The notes: generated by a model not told the origin, from the sequence alone. A stretch of 64,000 bases of DNA from Streptomyces venezuelae (GCF_008642275.1 NZ_CP029189.1:5368501-5432500), one strand, 5' to 3'; positions 28,856 through 38,889 are shown, counted from the stretch's first letter. A program made the numbers and translations.

Positions 28856-29722
28856 ATGGCCGTCGTCACGATGCGGGAGCTGCTGGAAAGCGGCGTCCAC
28901 TTCGGTCACCAGACCCGCCGCTGGAACCCGAAGATGAAGCGCTTCATCTTCACGGAGCGCAACGGCATCTACATCATCGACCTGCTGCAGTCGCTGTCGT
29001 ACATCGACCGCGCCTACGAGTTCGTGAAGGAGACCGTCGCGCACGGTGGCTCCATCATGTTCGTCGGTACCAAGAAGCAGGCCCAGGAGGCCATCGCCGA
29101 GCAGGCGACGCGCGTTGGTATGCCGTACGTCAACCAGCGGTGGCTGGGTGGCATGCTCACCAACTTCTCCACCGTCTACAAGCGCCTCCAGCGTCTGAAG
29201 GAGCTTGAGGCGATCGACTTCGAGGACGTCGCCGCCTCGGGTCTCACCAAGAAGGAGCTCCTGGTCCTCTCCCGCGAGAAGACCAAGCTGGAGAAGACCC
29301 TCGGTGGTATCCGCGAGATGTCGAAGGTCCCCAGCGCCGTCTGGATCGTCGACACCAAGAAGGAGCACATCGCCGTCGGTGAGGCGCGCAAGCTCCACAT
29401 CCCGGTCGTCGCGATCCTCGACACCAACTGCGACCCCGACGAGGTCGACTACAAGATCCCGGGCAACGACGACGCGATCCGTTCCGTCACCCTGCTCACC
29501 CGCGTGATCGCCGACGCCGTCGCCGAGGGCCTCATCGCCCGCTCCGGCGCTGCGACCGGCGACTCGAAGCCGGGCGAGAAGGCCGCCGCCGAGCCGCTCG
29601 CCGAGTGGGAGCGCGACCTGCTCGAGGGCGAGAAGAAGGCCGACGACGCCGAGGCCGCCCCGGCCGAGGCCGCCGCCCCGGCCGCCGAGGCTGCCCCGGC
29701 CGCCGACGCCGAGCAGGCCTGA
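28856..29722 (+). CDS. rpsB: 30S ribosomal protein S2
   Basis: S2 with standard motifs ([63 protein letters not shown]) and an Ala/Glu/Pro-rich C-terminal tail of ~45 residues usual in actinobacteria; 288 residues. ATG 28856 has AAGGAG six bases upstream. ATG 28850, in the same frame, is too close to that site. The ~250-bp gap before it holds the promoter; TACACT near 28703 is a candidate -10. Confidence 0.97.
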   Translation: MAVVTMRELLESGVHFGHQTRRWNPKMKRFIFTERNGIYIIDLLQSLSYIDRAYEFVKETVAHGGSIMFVGTKKQAQEAIAEQATRVGMPYVNQRWLGGMLTNFSTVYKRLQRLKELEAIDFEDVAASGLTKKELLVLSREKTKLEKTLGGIREMSKVPSAVWIVDTKKEHIAVGEARKLHIPVVAILDTNCDPDEVDYKIPGNDDAIRSVTLLTRVIADAVAEGLIARSGAATGDSKPGEKAAAEPLAEWERDLLEGEKKADDAEAAPAEAAAPAAEAAPAADAEQA

Positions 29723-29775
29723 CCCACTGAGGGCGCCCGGCGTTCACCCGCCGGGCACTCGCAGTACGGACGATG

Positions 29776-29816
29776 ACGGCGGGGGAGCCGCGCCTCAGGC
29801 GTGGCGCCTCCGCCGT
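29776..29816 (+). terminator. Hairpin between rpsB and tsf
   Basis: ACGGCGG (29776-29782) pairs with CCGCCGT (29810-29816), and inner GC-rich segments can pair further. It lies in the 135-bp rpsB-tsf gap and may attenuate or process the transcript. It ends ~40 bases before tsf. Confidence 0.5.
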
Positions 29817-29857
29817 TCACCCGTAGATCTACGACTTCGAGAGAGAATCACAGACTC

Positions 29858-30694
29858 ATGGCGAACTACACCGCCGCTGACGTCAAGAAGCTCCGCGAGC
29901 TCACCGGCGCCGGCATGCTGGACTGCAAGAACGCGCTCGTGGACGCCGACGGTGACGTCGACAAGGCCCAGGAAGCGCTCCGCATCAAGGGTCAGAAGGG
30001 CGTCGCCAAGCGCGAGGGCCGTTCTGCCGAGAACGGTGCGGTCGTCTCCCTCATCGCCGACGACAACACCTCCGGTGTCATCGTCGAGCTGAAGTGCGAG
30101 ACCGACTTCGTCGCCAAGGGCGAGAAGTTCCTGGCCGTCGCCAACCAGCTGGCCGCCCACGTGGCCGCCACCTCCCCGGCCGACATCGAGGCGCTCCTCG
30201 CGTCCGAGATCGAGCCCGGCAAGACCGTCACCGCTTTCGTCGACGAGGCCAACGCCAACCTCGGCGAGAAGATCGTCCTGGACCGCTTCGCGCAGTTCAC
30301 CGACGGTTACGTGACCGCGTACATGCACCGCACGATGCCCGACCTGCCGTTCCAGATCGGCGTCCTGGTCGAGCTCGACAAGGAGAACGCCGAGGTCGCC
30401 CGCGGCGTCGCGCAGCACATCGCCGCGTTCGCCCCGCAGTGGCTGTCCGCCGAGGACGTCCCGGCCGAGAAGGTCGAGTCCGAGCGTCGCATCGCCGAAG
30501 AGGTCACCCGCGCGGAGGGCAAGCCCGAGGCTGCCATCGCGAAGATCGTCGAGGGTCGCGTCAACGGCTTCTTCAAGGACGCCACGCTGCTCGGCCAGGC
30601 GTACGCCCTGGACAACAAGAAGTCCGTCCAGAAGGTCCTGGACGAGGCCGGTGTCACCCTGAAGCGCTTCACCCGCATCAAGGTCGGCATCTGA
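29858..30694 (+). CDS. tsf: Elongation factor Ts
   Basis: The 278-residue EF-Ts exchanges GDP for GTP on EF-Tu. The N-terminal UBA-like module and signature LRELTGAGMLDCKNAL are present, followed by ELKCETDFVAKGEKF. The core domains end VLDEAGVTLKRFTRIKVG. ATG 29858 gives MANYTAADVKKL; the longer in-frame start is not conserved. The rpsB-tsf-pyrH-frr order is standard. Confidence 0.97.
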   Translation: MANYTAADVKKLRELTGAGMLDCKNALVDADGDVDKAQEALRIKGQKGVAKREGRSAENGAVVSLIADDNTSGVIVELKCETDFVAKGEKFLAVANQLAAHVAATSPADIEALLASEIEPGKTVTAFVDEANANLGEKIVLDRFAQFTDGYVTAYMHRTMPDLPFQIGVLVELDKENAEVARGVAQHIAAFAPQWLSAEDVPAEKVESERRIAEEVTRAEGKPEAAIAKIVEGRVNGFFKDATLLGQAYALDNKKSVQKVLDEAGVTLKRFTRIKVGI

Positions 30695-30782
30695 GTCCGT
30701 CCGTACGCGACGGACACCGGACCCCGGTAGGGTCTGAAGCAGTCGTCCGCGCTTGCGCGAGGCGACCGCAGATCTGACGAGG

Positions 30783-30829
30783 AGGCCATTGCCGTAGAGG
30801 GAACCGCAAGGACCCACCGGCAATGGCCT
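30783..30829 (+). promoter_or_regulatory. Leader hairpin upstream of pyrH
   Basis: AGGCCATTGCCG (30783-30794) pairs perfectly with CGGCAATGGCCT (30818-30829) around a 23-base loop. It is followed by a T-rich TCTTCG and, 27 bases later, by the pyrH ATG. It may be an attenuator or an RNA processing site in the tsf-pyrH interval. Confidence 0.55.
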
Positions 30830-30856
30830 TCTTCGTATGTGCACGAGGAGATCTCC

Positions 30857-31636
30857 ATGAATCAGGGCGTGGACCCCCACACCGCATCCGACGACAAGAG
30901 CGACCAGGACAAGAAGGGCCGCCGCTTCATGCTGAAGCTGTCGGGCGAGGCCTTCTCCGGTGGCGGAGGACTGGGCGTCGACCCCGACGTCGTCCACGCC
31001 ATCGCGCGTGAGATCGCCGCGGTGGTCCGCGACGGCGCGGAGATCGCCGTCGTGATCGGCGGCGGCAACTTCTTCCGCGGTGCCGAACTCCAGCAGCGCG
31101 GCATGGACCGGGCCCGGTCCGACTACATGGGCATGCTGGGTACCGTCATGAACTGCCTCGCGCTCCAGGACTTCCTGGAGAAGGAAGGCATCGACTCCCG
31201 CGTGCAGACCGCCATCACCATGGGCCAGGTCGCGGAGCCGTACATCCCGCTGCGTGCCGTGCGGCACCTGGAGAAGGGCCGCGTCGTCATCTTCGGCGCC
31301 GGCATGGGCATGCCCTACTTCTCCACCGACACCACGGCCGCCCAGCGCGCCCTGGAGATCGACGCCGAGGCCCTGCTCATGGGCAAGAACGGCGTCGACG
31401 GGGTCTACGACTCCGACCCGAAGAAGAACCCGGACGCGGTGAAGTTCGACGCGCTGGAGTACAGCGAGGTCCTCTCCCGCGACCTCAAGGTCGCCGACGC
31501 CACCGCGATCACGCTCTGCCGCGACAACAAGCTGCCGATCCTCGTTTTCGAGCTCCTCGCCGAGGGCAATATCGCCCGCGCCGTCAAGGGTGAGAAGATC
31601 GGCACGCTCGTGAGCGACCAGGAAACCCGGGCCTGA
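30857..31636 (+). CDS. pyrH: UMP kinase
   Basis: The 259-residue amino-acid-kinase-fold enzyme phosphorylates UMP to UDP. Motifs: [25 protein letters not shown], and [19 protein letters not shown] in the uridylate-binding region. Start ATG 30857 has GAGGAG ~10 bases upstream. The N-terminus is ~15 residues longer than in E. coli, which is common in Streptomyces. Confidence 0.96.
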   Translation: MNQGVDPHTASDDKSDQDKKGRRFMLKLSGEAFSGGGGLGVDPDVVHAIAREIAAVVRDGAEIAVVIGGGNFFRGAELQQRGMDRARSDYMGMLGTVMNCLALQDFLEKEGIDSRVQTAITMGQVAEPYIPLRAVRHLEKGRVVIFGAGMGMPYFSTDTTAAQRALEIDAEALLMGKNGVDGVYDSDPKKNPDAVKFDALEYSEVLSRDLKVADATAITLCRDNKLPILVFELLAEGNIARAVKGEKIGTLVSDQETRA

Positions 31637-31730
31637 GCAGTCCGCTGCCGGACCGAGCGAGCCGCAGGGGCGGCTCGCCGGCCCCGCCCGCCCGCCTGAA
31701 CCATCCATATCTGACATGCAGGAGCACGTG

Positions 31731-32288
31731 GTGACCGAAGAGATCCTCCTCGAGGCCGAGGAGAAGATGGAAAAGGCCGTCGTCGTCGCCAAGGAAGACT
31801 TCGCCGCTATTCGCACCGGCCGTGCGCACCCGGCGATGTTCAACAAGATCGTGGCGGAGTACTACGGCGCCATCACGCCCATCAACCAGCTCGCCTCCTT
31901 CTCGGTGCCCGAGCCGCGCATGGCGATCGTGACCCCGTTCGACAAGAGCGCCCTGCGCAACATCGAGCAGGCCATCCGCGACTCCGACCTCGGTGTCAAC
32001 CCGAGCAACGACGGCAGCATCATCCGGGTGACCTTCCCCGAGCTGACGCAGGACCGCCGCAAGGAGTACATCAAGGTCGCGCGTACCAAGGCCGAGGACT
32101 CGAAGATCTCGCTCCGCGCCGTCCGCCGCAAGGCCAAGGACGCCCTCGACAAGCTCGTCAAGGACAAGGAGGCCGGCGAGGACGAGGTGCGCCGCGCCGA
32201 GAAGGAGCTCGACGACACCACCGCGAAGTACGTCGCGCAGGTGGACGAGCTCCTGAAGCACAAGGAAGCCGAGCTCCTCGAAGTCTGA
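31731..32288 (+). CDS. frr: Ribosome recycling factor
   Basis: This 185-residue RRF splits post-termination ribosomes with EF-G. It shows [32 protein letters not shown] and the C-terminal long helix ending [12 protein letters not shown] 31731 has AGGAG six bases upstream and yields the standard length; ATG 31716 would overlap that site. Its stop overlaps the cdsA start (TGATG). Confidence 0.96.
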   Translation: MTEEILLEAEEKMEKAVVVAKEDFAAIRTGRAHPAMFNKIVAEYYGAITPINQLASFSVPEPRMAIVTPFDKSALRNIEQAIRDSDLGVNPSNDGSIIRVTFPELTQDRRKEYIKVARTKAEDSKISLRAVRRKAKDALDKLVKDKEAGEDEVRRAEKELDDTTAKYVAQVDELLKHKEAELLEV

Positions 32289-33364
32289 TGAACGACTCTT
32301 CCTGGCAGCCGGAGCCGGTTCCGGCGGGTCCCGCATACGATGCGCAGGTGGGCCCGCACACTCGGCCCATGCCCATCGTGCCCGATGCCGCCGGCCGTGA
32401 CTTCGACGACCGGGAAGCACGCGATCGGGGGGTCGCCGCCGGCCGCGGCCCCCTCTTCCGCGCCGATACGCCGCCGCAGGAGCCCATGCCCAGCCCCCCG
32501 CCTCCGCATGCCCAGCAGCCGCAGGACGCCTCGCCCCCGCCGCCGAAGAAGCGCGCGGGCCGGGATCTGCGGGCCGCCATAGGGGTGGGCGTGGGTCTCG
32601 GCGCGGTGATCTTCGCCTCGCTGCTGATCGTCAAGGCCGTCTTCGTCGGCGTCATCGTCGTCGCGGTCGTCGTCGGCCTGTGGGAGCTCACCTCCCGGCT
32701 GCAGGAGCAGAAGGGCATCAAGGCCCCGCTGGTCCCGCTCGCGGTCGGCGGCGCCGCCATGGTCATCGCCGGATACGTCCGGGGGGCCGAGGGCGCCTGG
32801 GTCGCCATGGCCCTGACCGTGCTGGCGGTCCTGGTGTGGCGGATGACCGAACCGCCCGAGGACTACCTCAAGGACGTCACGGCGGGCGCCTTCGCGGCGT
32901 TCTACGTGCCCTTCCTCGCCACCTTCGTCGCGATGCTGCTCACCGCCGACGACGGCGCCGAGCGCGTGATCACCTTCCTGCTCCTGACCGTGGTCAGCGA
33001 CACCGGGGCCTACGCGGTCGGCTGGCGCTTCGGCAAGACCAAGCTCGCCCCGCGCATCAGCCCCGGAAAGACCCGCGAGGGACTGTTCGGCGCGGTGGCC
33101 TTCGCGATGGCGGCCGGCGCACTGTGCATGGAGTTCCTGATCGACGGCGGCTCCTGGTGGCAGGGCCTGCTGCTGGGTCTCGCGGTCGCGGTCAGCGCCA
33201 CCCTGGGTGACCTGGGCGAGTCGATGATCAAGCGGGACCTGGGCATCAAGGACATGGGCACCCTGCTGCCGGGACACGGGGGCATCATGGACCGCCTCGA
33301 CTCCCTGCTTCCGACGGCCCCCGTGGTGTGGCTGCTGCTGGCGGCCTTCGTGGGCACCGGCTGA
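32288..33364 (+). CDS. cdsA: Phosphatidate cytidylyltransferase
   Basis: This integral membrane enzyme makes CDP-diacylglycerol for phospholipid synthesis. The family signature is clear near the C-terminus: GESMIKRDLGIKDMG then LLPGHGGIMDRLDS. Several membrane helices span ~95-358. A Pro-rich cytoplasmic N-terminus of ~90 residues precedes them, as in other Streptomyces. The gene is coupled to frr. Confidence 0.94.
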   Translation: MNDSSWQPEPVPAGPAYDAQVGPHTRPMPIVPDAAGRDFDDREARDRGVAAGRGPLFRADTPPQEPMPSPPPPHAQQPQDASPPPPKKRAGRDLRAAIGVGVGLGAVIFASLLIVKAVFVGVIVVAVVVGLWELTSRLQEQKGIKAPLVPLAVGGAAMVIAGYVRGAEGAWVAMALTVLAVLVWRMTEPPEDYLKDVTAGAFAAFYVPFLATFVAMLLTADDGAERVITFLLLTVVSDTGAYAVGWRFGKTKLAPRISPGKTREGLFGAVAFAMAAGALCMEFLIDGGSWWQGLLLGLAVAVSATLGDLGESMIKRDLGIKDMGTLLPGHGGIMDRLDSLLPTAPVVWLLLAAFVGTG

Positions 33365-33406
33365 CCTGCGAAAAGGCGTCGCTGGACGCCGGGCGGTTAC
33401 TCTTGG

Positions 33407-33434
33407 AAGGCGCGCTGCTTCTGCGGCGCGCCTT
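33407..33434 (+). terminator. Terminator after cdsA
   Basis: AAGGCGCGC (33407-33415) pairs with GCGCGCCTT (33426-33434), followed by TCGTCTT. It lies between cdsA and rlmN. Confidence 0.75.
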
Positions 33435-33457
33435 TCGTCTTACAAGGAGTACCTGCC

Positions 33458-34570
33458 ATGGCCCGCCCCGTTCCGGGAGAGCTCACCTTCGTCGCCCCTC
33501 GCGGGGCCAAGAAGCCGCCCCGGCACCTCGCCGACATGACCCCGGCCGAGCGCCGTGAGGCGGTCGCCGCGATCGGTGAGAAGCCGTTCCGGGCCAAGCA
33601 GCTCTCCCAGCACTACTTCGCCCGGTACGCGCACGACCCGGCCGAGTGGACCGACATCCCGGCCGGCTCGAGGGAGAAGCTCCAGCAGGAGCTGCTGCCG
33701 GACCTGATGAGCGTCATCCGGCACATCTCGTGCGACGACGACACCACCCGCAAGACCCTGTGGAAGCTGCACGACGGCACGCTCGTCGAGTCGGTGCTGA
33801 TGCGCTACCCCGACCGGGTCACCATGTGCATCTCCTCGCAGGCCGGCTGCGGCATGAACTGTCCGTTCTGCGCCACCGGCCAGGCGGGCCTGGACCGTAA
33901 CCTCTCCACCGCCGAGATCGTGCACCAGATCGTCGACGGCATGCGCGCGCTGCGCGACGGCGAGGTCCCCGGCGGCCCGGCACGGCTGTCGAACATCGTC
34001 TTCATGGGCATGGGCGAGCCGCTCGCCAACTACAACCGCGTGGTCGGCGCGATCCGCCGGCTCACCGACCCCGAGCCCGACGGCCTGGGCCTGTCGCAGC
34101 GCGGGATCACCGTCTCCACCGTCGGCCTGGTCCCGGCCATGCTGCGGTTCGCCGACGAGGGCTTCAAGTGCCGTCTGGCCGTCTCGCTGCACGCGCCCGA
34201 CGACGAGCTGCGCGACACCCTCGTCCCCGTGAACACCCGCTGGAACGTCCGTGAGGTGCTCGGCGCGGCCTGGGAGTACGCCGAGAAGTCCGGCCGCCGG
34301 ATCTCCATCGAGTACGCGCTGATCCGCGACATCAACGACCAGGCCTGGCGCGGTGACCTCCTGGGCAAGCTGCTCAAGGGCAAGCGTGTGCACGTCAACC
34401 TGATCCCGCTCAACCCGACGCCGGGCTCCAAGTGGACCGCCTCGCGGCCCGAGGACGAGAAGGCCTTCGTCGAGGCCATCGCCCGGCACGGCGTGCCGGT
34501 GACCGTACGGGACACCCGCGGCCAGGAGATCGACGGCGCCTGCGGCCAGCTGGCCGCCTCGGAGCGCTAG
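33458..34570 (+). CDS. rlmN: 23S rRNA/tRNA adenine-C2 methyltransferase RlmN
   Basis: This radical SAM enzyme methylates A2503 of 23S rRNA and A37 of some tRNAs. The iron-sulfur motif CGMNCPFC follows [17 protein letters not shown] is the SAM-binding GGE-type region, and the C-terminal reactive Cys lies in DGACGQL. Length is 370. Start ATG 33458 has AAGGAG ~10 bases upstream. It has its own terminator just downstream. Confidence 0.96.
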   Translation: MARPVPGELTFVAPRGAKKPPRHLADMTPAERREAVAAIGEKPFRAKQLSQHYFARYAHDPAEWTDIPAGSREKLQQELLPDLMSVIRHISCDDDTTRKTLWKLHDGTLVESVLMRYPDRVTMCISSQAGCGMNCPFCATGQAGLDRNLSTAEIVHQIVDGMRALRDGEVPGGPARLSNIVFMGMGEPLANYNRVVGAIRRLTDPEPDGLGLSQRGITVSTVGLVPAMLRFADEGFKCRLAVSLHAPDDELRDTLVPVNTRWNVREVLGAAWEYAEKSGRRISIEYALIRDINDQAWRGDLLGKLLKGKRVHVNLIPLNPTPGSKWTASRPEDEKAFVEAIARHGVPVTVRDTRGQEIDGACGQLAASER

Positions 34571-34592
34571 GTTCCGCTTCTGTTCGAGGAGA

Positions 34593-34620
34593 TTCGGCCA
34601 CGGGGTACCCTGTGGCCGAA
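34593..34620 (+). terminator. Terminator after rlmN
   Basis: TTCGGCCAC (34593-34601) pairs with GTGGCCGAA (34612-34620); the inner GGGTACCC is itself self-complementary. It is followed by CCAATTT. Confidence 0.85.
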
Positions 34621-34633
34621 CCAATTTCATATT

Positions 34634-34726
34634 CCGACAGGGGAGCGCCACAGCGCTGAGAGTGCGGTATCCGTCATCCGCAGACCCTCTGAACCTCGCC
34701 CCGGTCATTCGGGGTAGGAAGTTCGG
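34634..34726 (+). promoter_or_regulatory. TPP riboswitch (THI element)
   Basis: The conserved core elements are present in order: AGGGGAGC, GCTGAGAGTGCGG, ACCCTCTGAACCT, then CCCCGGTCATTCGGGGTAGG and GAAG. The ends CCGA and TCGG close helix P1. It stands before thiB-thiP-thiQ, a thiamine transporter, which fits thiamine pyrophosphate repression. Confidence 0.93.
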
Positions 34727-34745
34727 TCACCACTCTTGCTGTTGC

Positions 34746-34786
34746 GCCCTGCCCGGCGTCCGCTCTCGCAGAGCGCCGGGCAGGGC
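34746..34786 (+). terminator. Riboswitch expression-platform hairpin
   Basis: A perfect 13-bp stem (34746-34758 with 34774-34786) with a 15-base loop is followed by CGCGTCTTCTCC. It lies between the TPP aptamer and thiB, so control may be by transcription termination. Confidence 0.7.
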
Positions 34787-34823
34787 CGCGTCTTCTCCTG
34801 GACATCCCAGGAGGAATTCACCA

Positions 34824-35924
34824 ATGAGCACCACCAAGAAGCTGGCGGGTGTCGCGCTCGCGGCCGCGCTGGGCGTCACCACGCTCAGCGCCTGCGGTGG
34901 CGGCGACGCCAACGACAAGACCGCGGGCGCGAGCGACGCCCCGAAGTCCAAGACCGTCACGCTCGTCTCCCACGACTCCTTCAACGTGACCGAATCGGTC
35001 CTCAAGGAGTTCGAGCAGCAGAGCGGCTACACGGTCAAGGTGCTGAAGTCCGGGGACGCGGGCGCGGCGCTGAACCAGGAGATCCTCACCAAGGGCTCCC
35101 CGCGCGGCGACGTCTTCTTCGGCGTCGACAACACCCTCCTCTCGCGCGCCCTCGACAACGGCATCTTCACCCCGTACGAGGCCAAGGGCCTGGCCGACGT
35201 GAAGCCCGAGTACGTGCTCGACAAGGAGCACCGGGTCACCCCGATCGACTCCGGTGACATCTGCGTCAACTACGACAAGGCGTACTTCGCCGAGAAGAAG
35301 ATCGCCCCGCCGCAGACGCTGGACGACCTGATCAAGCCCGAGTACAAGAACCTGCTGGTCACCGAGAACGCCGCGACCTCCTCTCCCGGCCTCGGCTTCC
35401 TGCTCGCCTCCGTCGGCAAGTACGGCGAGGACGGCTGGAAGGACTACTGGAGCAAGCTCAAGGCCAACGGCGTCGAGGTCGTCGACGGCTGGGAGCAGGC
35501 CTACAACGAGCGCTTCTCCGGATCCGCGGGCGGCAAGAAGGCCAAGGGCGACCGCCCGCTGGTCGTCTCCTACGCCTCCAGCCCGCCGGTCGAGGTCCTG
35601 TACGGCGAGCCGCAGCCGGCCGAGGCCCCCACGGGCGTCTCCACCGGCACCTGCTTCCGCCAGATCGAGTTCGCGGGTCTGCTCAAGGGCGCCAAGAACG
35701 AGGAGGGCGGCAAGGCCCTCGTGGACTTCCTGGTCAGCAAGAAGTTCCAGGAGGACATGCCGCTCCAGATGTTCGTGAACCCCGTGACGAAGGACGCCGC
35801 CCTGCCGGAGCTGTTCACCAAGCACGGTGTGGTGGTCGAGAAGCCGGAGAACGTGGCTCCCGAGACCATCGCCAAGAACCGTGAGCAGTGGGTCAAGGCA
35901 TGGACCGCGCTCGTCGTGAAGTAA
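34824..35924 (+). CDS. thiB: Thiamine ABC transporter, substrate-binding lipoprotein
   Basis: The 366-residue protein has a lipoprotein signal (LGVTTLSAC, Cys at the lipobox) and a type II periplasmic-binding fold (VTLVSHDSFNVTESVLKEFE...GDVFFGVDNTLLSRAL) of the TbpA/ThiB family. It captures thiamine outside the cell. AGGAGG lies ~10 bases before the ATG. The TPP riboswitch upstream gives strong support for thiamine over related iron or phosphonate ligands. It overlaps thiP. Confidence 0.92.
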   Translation: MSTTKKLAGVALAAALGVTTLSACGGGDANDKTAGASDAPKSKTVTLVSHDSFNVTESVLKEFEQQSGYTVKVLKSGDAGAALNQEILTKGSPRGDVFFGVDNTLLSRALDNGIFTPYEAKGLADVKPEYVLDKEHRVTPIDSGDICVNYDKAYFAEKKIAPPQTLDDLIKPEYKNLLVTENAATSSPGLGFLLASVGKYGEDGWKDYWSKLKANGVEVVDGWEQAYNERFSGSAGGKKAKGDRPLVVSYASSPPVEVLYGEPQPAEAPTGVSTGTCFRQIEFAGLLKGAKNEEGGKALVDFLVSKKFQEDMPLQMFVNPVTKDAALPELFTKHGVVVEKPENVAPETIAKNREQWVKAWTALVVK

Positions 35925-37636
35925 GCGGTACCAAGGAGCCGGGCGCGGCGCACGGGGACGCCGCGCCGGGCTCCGGCCCCCGGGAGGGGGCGCGGGCGAC
36001 CGCCGTGCGGCTCGCCCTGATGGCCGTCCCCCTCCTCTTCTTCGGGCTGTTCTTCGCCTACCCCGTCGCCGCGATCGTCGGGCGCGGCCTGAAGACCGAC
36101 GACGGATGGCAGTTCGGCCGGTTCGCGGAGGTGCTGGCCCGGCCCGACATCGCCGACGTGCTGTGGTTCACCACCTGGCAGGCCTTCGCTTCCACCCTGC
36201 TCACCCTGGTCATCGCCCTCCCCGCCGCGTACGTCTTCGCGCGCTTCGAGTTCCCCGGCAAGCAGCTGCTGCGCGCCGTGGTGACCGTGCCCTTCGTGCT
36301 GCCGACCGTGGTGGTCGGCACCGCCTTCCTCGCGCTGCTGGGGCGCGGCGGGCTGCTGGACGAACTGGCGGGCGTGCGGCTCGACACCACCGTCTGGGCG
36401 ATCCTGCTCGCGCACGTCTTCTTCAACTACGCCGTCGTCGTCCGCACGGTCGGCGGGCTGTGGGCCCAGCTGGACCCGCGCCAGGAGGAGGCCGCCCGGG
36501 TGCTGGGCGCCGGACGGTTCACCGCGTGGCGGCGGGTGACGCTGCCCGCGCTCGCCCCGGCGGTGGCCGCCGCCGCGCTGATGGTGTTCCTGTTCACCTT
36601 CAGCTCCTTCGGCGTCGTGCTGATCCTCGGCGGACCCTCGTACTCCACCCTGGAGGTGGAGGTCTACCGGCAGACCGCGCAGCTGCTGGACCTGCCGACG
36701 GCGGCCGTCCTGACGATGGTGCAGTTCGCCGCGATCGGCGCGATCCTCGCCGTGCACGCCTGGACCGTCCGCAAGCGCGAGACCGCGCTGCGGCTGGTCG
36801 ATCCGGGCCGCACCACGCACCGGCCGCGCGGCTGGGCGCAGCGCACGCTGCTGGGCGGGGTGCTGCTGACCGTCGTGCTGCTGATCGCGGCGCCGCTGGG
36901 CGTGCTGGTCGAGCGGTCCTTCGACACCCCCGGCGGCTACGGCCTCGGCTACTACCGGGCCCTGCAGGACGCGGGCGCCGGTGGCGGGACCTTCCTGGTG
37001 GCGCCGCTGGAGGCGATCTGGAACTCCCTGCAGTACGCGCTCGCCGCCACCGCGATCGCCCTGCTCGTCGGGGGGCTCGCGGCCGCGGCGCTCACCCGGC
37101 GCGGGGGGCGCTTCGTACGCGGCTTCGACGCGCTGCTGATGCTCCCGCTCGGGGTGTCCGCGGTGACCGTGGGCTTCGGCTTCCTTATCACCCTGGACGA
37201 GCCGCCGCTGGACCTGCGGACCTCGTGGATCCTGGTGCCGCTGGCACAGGCCCTGGTGGGCGTGCCCTTCGTCGTACGGACCATGCTGCCGGTCCTGCGC
37301 GCGGTGGACGGGCGGCTGCGGGAGGCCGCCGCCGTGCTCGGCGCGTCGCCGCTGCGGGCCTGGCGGGAGGTGGACCTGCCCCTGGTGCGGCGGGCGCTGC
37401 TGATCGCGGCCGGGTTCGCCTTCGCCGTGTCGCTGGGGGAGTTCGGCGCGACCGTCTTCATCGCGCGGGCGGACCGGCCGACGCTGCCGGTGGCCGTGGC
37501 ACGGCTGCTGGGGCGGGCCGGAGAGCTGAACTACGGGCAGGCGATGGCCCTGAGCACGATCCTGATGCTGGTGTGCGCGGTGTCCCTGCTGCTGCTGGAG
37601 CGACTGCGGCCCGACAAGACCTCCGGAGAGTTCTGA
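35900..37636 (+). CDS. thiP: Thiamine ABC transporter, permease
   Basis: The 578-residue membrane protein is two fused permease modules, each with a coupling motif of the EAA type (QEEAARVLGAGRFTAWRRVTL near 200 and REAAAVLGASPLRAWREVDL near 490). This is the ThiP/FbpB layout. The ATG at 35900 overlaps the end of thiB by 25 bases. A Gly/Ala-rich N-terminal stretch precedes the first helix. The stop overlaps thiQ by one base (TGATG). Confidence 0.92.
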   Translation: MDRARREVSGTKEPGAAHGDAAPGSGPREGARATAVRLALMAVPLLFFGLFFAYPVAAIVGRGLKTDDGWQFGRFAEVLARPDIADVLWFTTWQAFASTLLTLVIALPAAYVFARFEFPGKQLLRAVVTVPFVLPTVVVGTAFLALLGRGGLLDELAGVRLDTTVWAILLAHVFFNYAVVVRTVGGLWAQLDPRQEEAARVLGAGRFTAWRRVTLPALAPAVAAAALMVFLFTFSSFGVVLILGGPSYSTLEVEVYRQTAQLLDLPTAAVLTMVQFAAIGAILAVHAWTVRKRETALRLVDPGRTTHRPRGWAQRTLLGGVLLTVVLLIAAPLGVLVERSFDTPGGYGLGYYRALQDAGAGGGTFLVAPLEAIWNSLQYALAATAIALLVGGLAAAALTRRGGRFVRGFDALLMLPLGVSAVTVGFGFLITLDEPPLDLRTSWILVPLAQALVGVPFVVRTMLPVLRAVDGRLREAAAVLGASPLRAWREVDLPLVRRALLIAAGFAFAVSLGEFGATVFIARADRPTLPVAVARLLGRAGELNYGQAMALSTILMLVCAVSLLLLERLRPDKTSGEF

Positions 37637-38676
37637 TGACACTGCTTCAGCTGGAAGGGGTGTCGGTCCGCTTCGGTGAGCGCGCGGCCCAGTACGCCCT
37701 GGACGACGTGGACCTCGCGGTCGACGAGCACGAGGTCGTATGCGTGCTGGGGCCGAGCGGAAGCGGCAAGTCCACACTGCTGCGGGTCGTTGCCGGACTC
37801 CAGCGGGTATCGGCCGGCCAGGTGTTGCTGGGCGGGGCCGACCAGGCCGGCGTACCGGTGCACCGTCGGGGCGTGGGCCTGATGTTCCAGGACCACCAGC
37901 TCTTCCCGCACCGCGACGTCGGGTCCAACGTCTCCTTCGGGCTGCGGGTGCGGGGAGCCGGACGGGCCGCGTCGGCGGACCGCGTCGCGCAGCTGCTGGA
38001 ACTGGTCGGGCTGCCCGGGGCCCAGGGCCGGGCGGTGGCCTCCCTGTCGGGCGGCGAACAGCAGCGGGTCGCGCTGGCCCGGGCGCTCGCACCGTCGCCG
38101 CGGCTGCTGATGCTGGACGAACCGCTGGGGCAGCTGGACCGGGGACTGCGGGAGCGGCTCGTGGTGGAGCTGCGCGGGCTGTTCTCCCGGCTGGGCACCA
38201 CCGTGCTGGCCGTCACGCACGACCAGGGCGAGGCCTTCGCCCTGGCCGACCGGGTGGTGGTGATGCGGGACGGTCGGATCGCGCAGGCCGGGACCCCGCT
38301 GGAGGTGTGGCAGAGGCCCGCTTCGGAGTTCGTGGCCCGGTTCCTCGGTTTCGAGAACGTGGTCCCGGCCGTGGTCGCGGACGGGTGGGCCGCCACCGCC
38401 TGGGGCAAGGTCCCGGTACCGGCCGGATCCGCCGAGGGGGAGCAGCGGCTGCTGATCCGCCCGGCCGGCGTCGTGCTCTGCTCGGCGGGCCTGCGGTGCG
38501 AGGTGGTCTCCCGTACCTTCCGCGGCACGCACGTCGCGCTGCGGCTGCGGCCGGAGGCGGGGCCGGTGCTGGAGGCCGAGTGCGGACTGGCGGGGGCGCC
38601 GGCCGTGGGGGACCGGGTCGCGGTGACCTTCACCCCCGCCGAGGTGGTCGTACTGCCCGAAGGAGCCGCGCTTTAG
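37636..38676 (+). CDS. thiQ: Thiamine ABC transporter, ATP-binding protein
   Basis: The 346-residue ATPase has Walker A GPSGSGKST, Q-loop FQDHQLFPH, signature LSGGEQQRVALARAL, Walker B LLMLDEPLGQLD and the H-loop VTHD. A C-terminal TOBE-like domain (~230-346) follows. It energises ThiP. Start and stop are coupled to thiP. The gene ends the riboswitch-controlled operon. Confidence 0.92.
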   Translation: MTLLQLEGVSVRFGERAAQYALDDVDLAVDEHEVVCVLGPSGSGKSTLLRVVAGLQRVSAGQVLLGGADQAGVPVHRRGVGLMFQDHQLFPHRDVGSNVSFGLRVRGAGRAASADRVAQLLELVGLPGAQGRAVASLSGGEQQRVALARALAPSPRLLMLDEPLGQLDRGLRERLVVELRGLFSRLGTTVLAVTHDQGEAFALADRVVVMRDGRIAQAGTPLEVWQRPASEFVARFLGFENVVPAVVADGWAATAWGKVPVPAGSAEGEQRLLIRPAGVVLCSAGLRCEVVSRTFRGTHVALRLRPEAGPVLEAECGLAGAPAVGDRVAVTFTPAEVVVLPEGAAL

Positions 38677-38889
38677 GGCGTGCTCCGAGTCGCGGCCATC
38701 GTCGAATCGCCGCGCATTCGGGTGGACGATTAAGTGTGCAAAGCTCGACGCACTCATGGCCTCTATCGCCGACCGTGAGCCACACCGCCGACTCGCGGCC
38801 CAACGACCGGAATTCCCGGCCGTGTGTACTAGGATCCGCCGCTAGCATCACTCGATCGACCGCTGCTCCCCCCATCGATAGGAAGCCTG

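Noticed and set aside
29723..29857. A small gene in the rpsB-tsf gap
   Set aside because: Only hairpins are present; no start with a ribosome-binding site and no protein-like frame.
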